Positions 6,923 to 8,360 of a stretch of DNA of 8,360 nucleotides are shown here, one piece after another. Position numbers and translations under genes: made by a program. The notes beneath the pieces were generated by a model, which did not search any database, was not told the DNA's origin, and was given only the letters and a program-made list of their open reading frames with translations. The stretch is from Verrucomicrobiota bacterium (lineage in GTDB: Bacteria; Verrucomicrobiota; Verrucomicrobiia; Opitutales; Opitutaceae): contig JAUPWC010000625.1 of the NCBI GenBank assembly GCA_030916665.1, forward strand, positions 1 to 8,360, given 5' to 3'. The stretch's first letter is position 1, and each line of letters opens with the position of its first letter.

Positions 6923-6931
6923 TGCTATAAC
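6923..6931 (+). promoter_or_regulatory. Extended -10 promoter for the FG-GAP gene
   Basis: TGCTATAAC at 6923-6931 matches the extended -10 form TGnTATAAT with one mismatch. It lies 23 nt before the ATG at 6955, giving a leader of roughly 17 nt. No good -35 is found at 16-18 nt; TTGCCA at 6888-6893 is too far away. It suggests that the gene is transcribed separately from the DUF255 gene. Confidence 0.4.
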
Positions 6932-6954
6932 TTCGCGGCCCCTTTTCCACCCAC

Positions 6955-8360
6955 ATGACCACACCGTTGCTACCCTTGCGCGCCGCGCTGTTCGCGGCCG
7001 TCGTCGGCCTATTGGCTCCGACGCTTTCCGCCCAACTGCCCGCCGGCCCGACCGCCCGGCCCTTCGCCCCGAAGAGTGGCACGGGCACCGCCATGCGTTT
7101 CACCGCGATCCCCGCGGCAGAGTCCGGCCTCCTCGTCGAGAACCCCTACGACGATCCCGCCATGTGGGGCGCGCGCTACACCGAGTTCCAAGGCGGCGCC
7201 ATTGGCAGCGGCCTCGCCGTGGGTGACCTCAACGGCGACGGCACGCTCCATGTATTCGTCGCCAACAAGACGCGCCCCAACCAGCTCTTCCGGCAGGTCG
7301 CGCCGTTCAAGTTCGTGGACGTCACCGCCGAGGCCGGCGTCGCGGGTCCCGCCGCAGCGGAGGGCGCGGGTTGGAAAACCGGCGTGACCATGGCCGATGT
7401 GAACGGCGACGGCTTCCTCGATCTCTACGTGTGCCGCTTCGACGCCCCGAACCTGCTATATCTCAACGACGGCCGGGGCCGTTTCACCGAGCGCGCCAAG
7501 GCCGCCGGCCTCGACCTCGTTTCGGGCAGCGTCATCGGCGCCTTTGAGGACTACGACCGCGACGGCCACCTCGACGTCTTCATCGTGACCAATGTCCATA
7601 ACGCGGACCGCAGCGGTGACGGCGAGCGCGACCGGCTCTACCGCAACCGCGGCGACGGCACCTTCGAGGAGGTCTCCGCCCGCGCCGGGATCGGCGCCGA
7701 GCCCGGCCGCGGCCACGCGGCCACGTGGTTCGACTTCAACGAGGACGGCTGGCCCGACCTCCATGTGTCGAACGATTTCAGCACCCCGGACCGGCTCTAC
7801 CGCAACAACGGCGACGGCACCTTCACCGACGTGCTGGCCACCGCGCTCGCGCACACCCCGTGGTTCTCGATGGGCTCGGACTCCGCCGACATCAACAACG
7901 ACGGCCTCGCCGACCTCTTCGTCGCCGAGATGGCCGGCACCACCCACTTCAAGTCCAAGGTCGCGATGGGCGACATGGGCGGGCTCGTGGACTACATGGA
8001 CACGCTCGTCACGCCCCAATACATGAAAAACGCCGTGTTCCTGAACACCGGCGCCGACCGCTTCCGCGAGATCGCCAAGATGTCCGGCCTTGGCAGCACC
8101 GACTGGACCTGGTCCGCCCGCTTCGAAGACCTCGACAACGACGGCTGGGTGGACCTGCACGTGACCAACGGCATGGTGCGCCCCTTCATCGACTCCGACC
8201 TGCTCAACCAGACCAAGAAGATGGAGACGCAGCGCGAGAACATCGCCCTCATGAAGGCCCAGCCTCCGCAGCGCGACGTGAACCTCGCGTTCCGCAACGA
8301 CGGCAATCTCCGCTTCAAGAAAGTGCAGGCCGACTGGGGCCTCGACCACGCGAGCGTCAG
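6955..8360 (+). CDS. Secreted FG-GAP/VCBS repeat protein (CRTAC1-like), partial at right edge
   Basis: The frame is open from ATG 6955 to the window end (468 codons, no stop), so the C-terminus is missing. Residues 1-26 form a probable signal peptide (LRAALFAAVVGLLAPTLSA, then Q). At least six calcium-loop repeats of the FG-GAP/VCBS type follow: GDLNGDG near 91-96, ADVNGDGFLD near 147-156, EDYDRDGHLD near 198-207, FDFNEDGWPD near 261-270, ADINNDGLAD near 311-320 and EDLDNDGWVD near 391-400. Interleaved RLYRNxGDGTF segments are typical blades of a beta-propeller that binds calcium and proteins or glycans. The FKSKVAMGDMGG and STDWTWS segments resemble exported CRTAC1-like proteins that often end in an ASPIC/UnbV domain, which would lie beyond the edge. 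The first repeat has H instead of the last acidic residue (TLHVFV). The leader before the ATG lacks a Shine-Dalgarno sequence. Confidence 0.92.
   Translation, partial: MTTPLLPLRAALFAAVVGLLAPTLSAQLPAGPTARPFAPKSGTGTAMRFTAIPAAESGLLVENPYDDPAMWGARYTEFQGGAIGSGLAVGDLNGDGTLHVFVANKTRPNQLFRQVAPFKFVDVTAEAGVAGPAAAEGAGWKTGVTMADVNGDGFLDLYVCRFDAPNLLYLNDGRGRFTERAKAAGLDLVSGSVIGAFEDYDRDGHLDVFIVTNVHNADRSGDGERDRLYRNRGDGTFEEVSARAGIGAEPGRGHAATWFDFNEDGWPDLHVSNDFSTPDRLYRNNGDGTFTDVLATALAHTPWFSMGSDSADINNDGLADLFVAEMAGTTHFKSKVAMGDMGGLVDYMDTLVTPQYMKNAVFLNTGADRFREIAKMSGLGSTDWTWSARFEDLDNDGWVDLHVTNGMVRPFIDSDLLNQTKKMETQRENIALMKAQPPQRDVNLAFRNDGNLRFKKVQADWGLDHASV

Noticed and set aside
7456..8349. A 297-codon minus-strand open frame opposite the FG-GAP gene
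   Set aside because: Valine- and histidine-rich repetition mirrors the Asp-rich repeats of the plus-strand protein; it is an antisense artefact.
1..8360. CRISPR array, insertion sequence or transposase
   Set aside because: No regularly spaced repeats with unique spacers, no DDE or HUH motifs, and no long terminal inverted repeats were seen.

Overview
The window looks like a piece of a high-GC bacterial chromosome. Hand counts on single 60-base lines give 62% G+C at 1021-1080 and 67% at 5401-5460. The exported DUF255 protein and the exported FG-GAP/VCBS protein (CRTAC1/ASPIC-UnbV style) would fit Verrucomicrobiota, Opitutales-like, but this is an inference from gene content; no phylogenetic marker gene is present.

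Layout. Positions 1-229 hold no gene that I can defend. A complete tRNA-Gln(UUG) with encoded CCA lies at 230-303 on the plus strand. Converging on it from the right, on the minus strand, is a two-gene accessory operon (3948 down to 331): a Fic-domain AMPylase-like protein with a C-terminal winged helix, then an archaeo-eukaryotic primase plus SF2 helicase of the TOTE conflict-system type. The two genes are coupled by a TGATG stop/start overlap. Both are interrupted by one small frameshift: a probable 4-nt loss of one CTGG repeat unit in the Fic gene, and a 1-nt loss in the helicase between motifs Ia and II. Repairing them gives about 396 aa and about 810 aa, both with complete sets of family motifs. 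Upstream of the Fic gene is a perfect 10-bp palindrome with an extra half-site, a candidate operator for its own winged helix.

A gene-poor stretch of about 650 bp (3949-4598), locally as low as 45% G+C, separates the operon from two intact plus-strand genes: a secreted thioredoxin-like/six-hairpin protein (DUF255, YyaL/SPATA20 family; 4599-6794), and a secreted FG-GAP repeat protein starting at 6955 that runs off the right edge still open.

Functionally, the left half resembles an accessory defence or conflict module next to a tRNA gene. The primase-helicase would act on nucleic acid; the Fic protein could modify a partner and control the operon. The right half looks like ordinary envelope or exported functions with high-GC codon use and no lesions. 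The most interesting object is the coupled Fic-TOTE pair. Whether it is decaying, switched by slippage, or only miscalled at two positions cannot be decided from this sequence alone.
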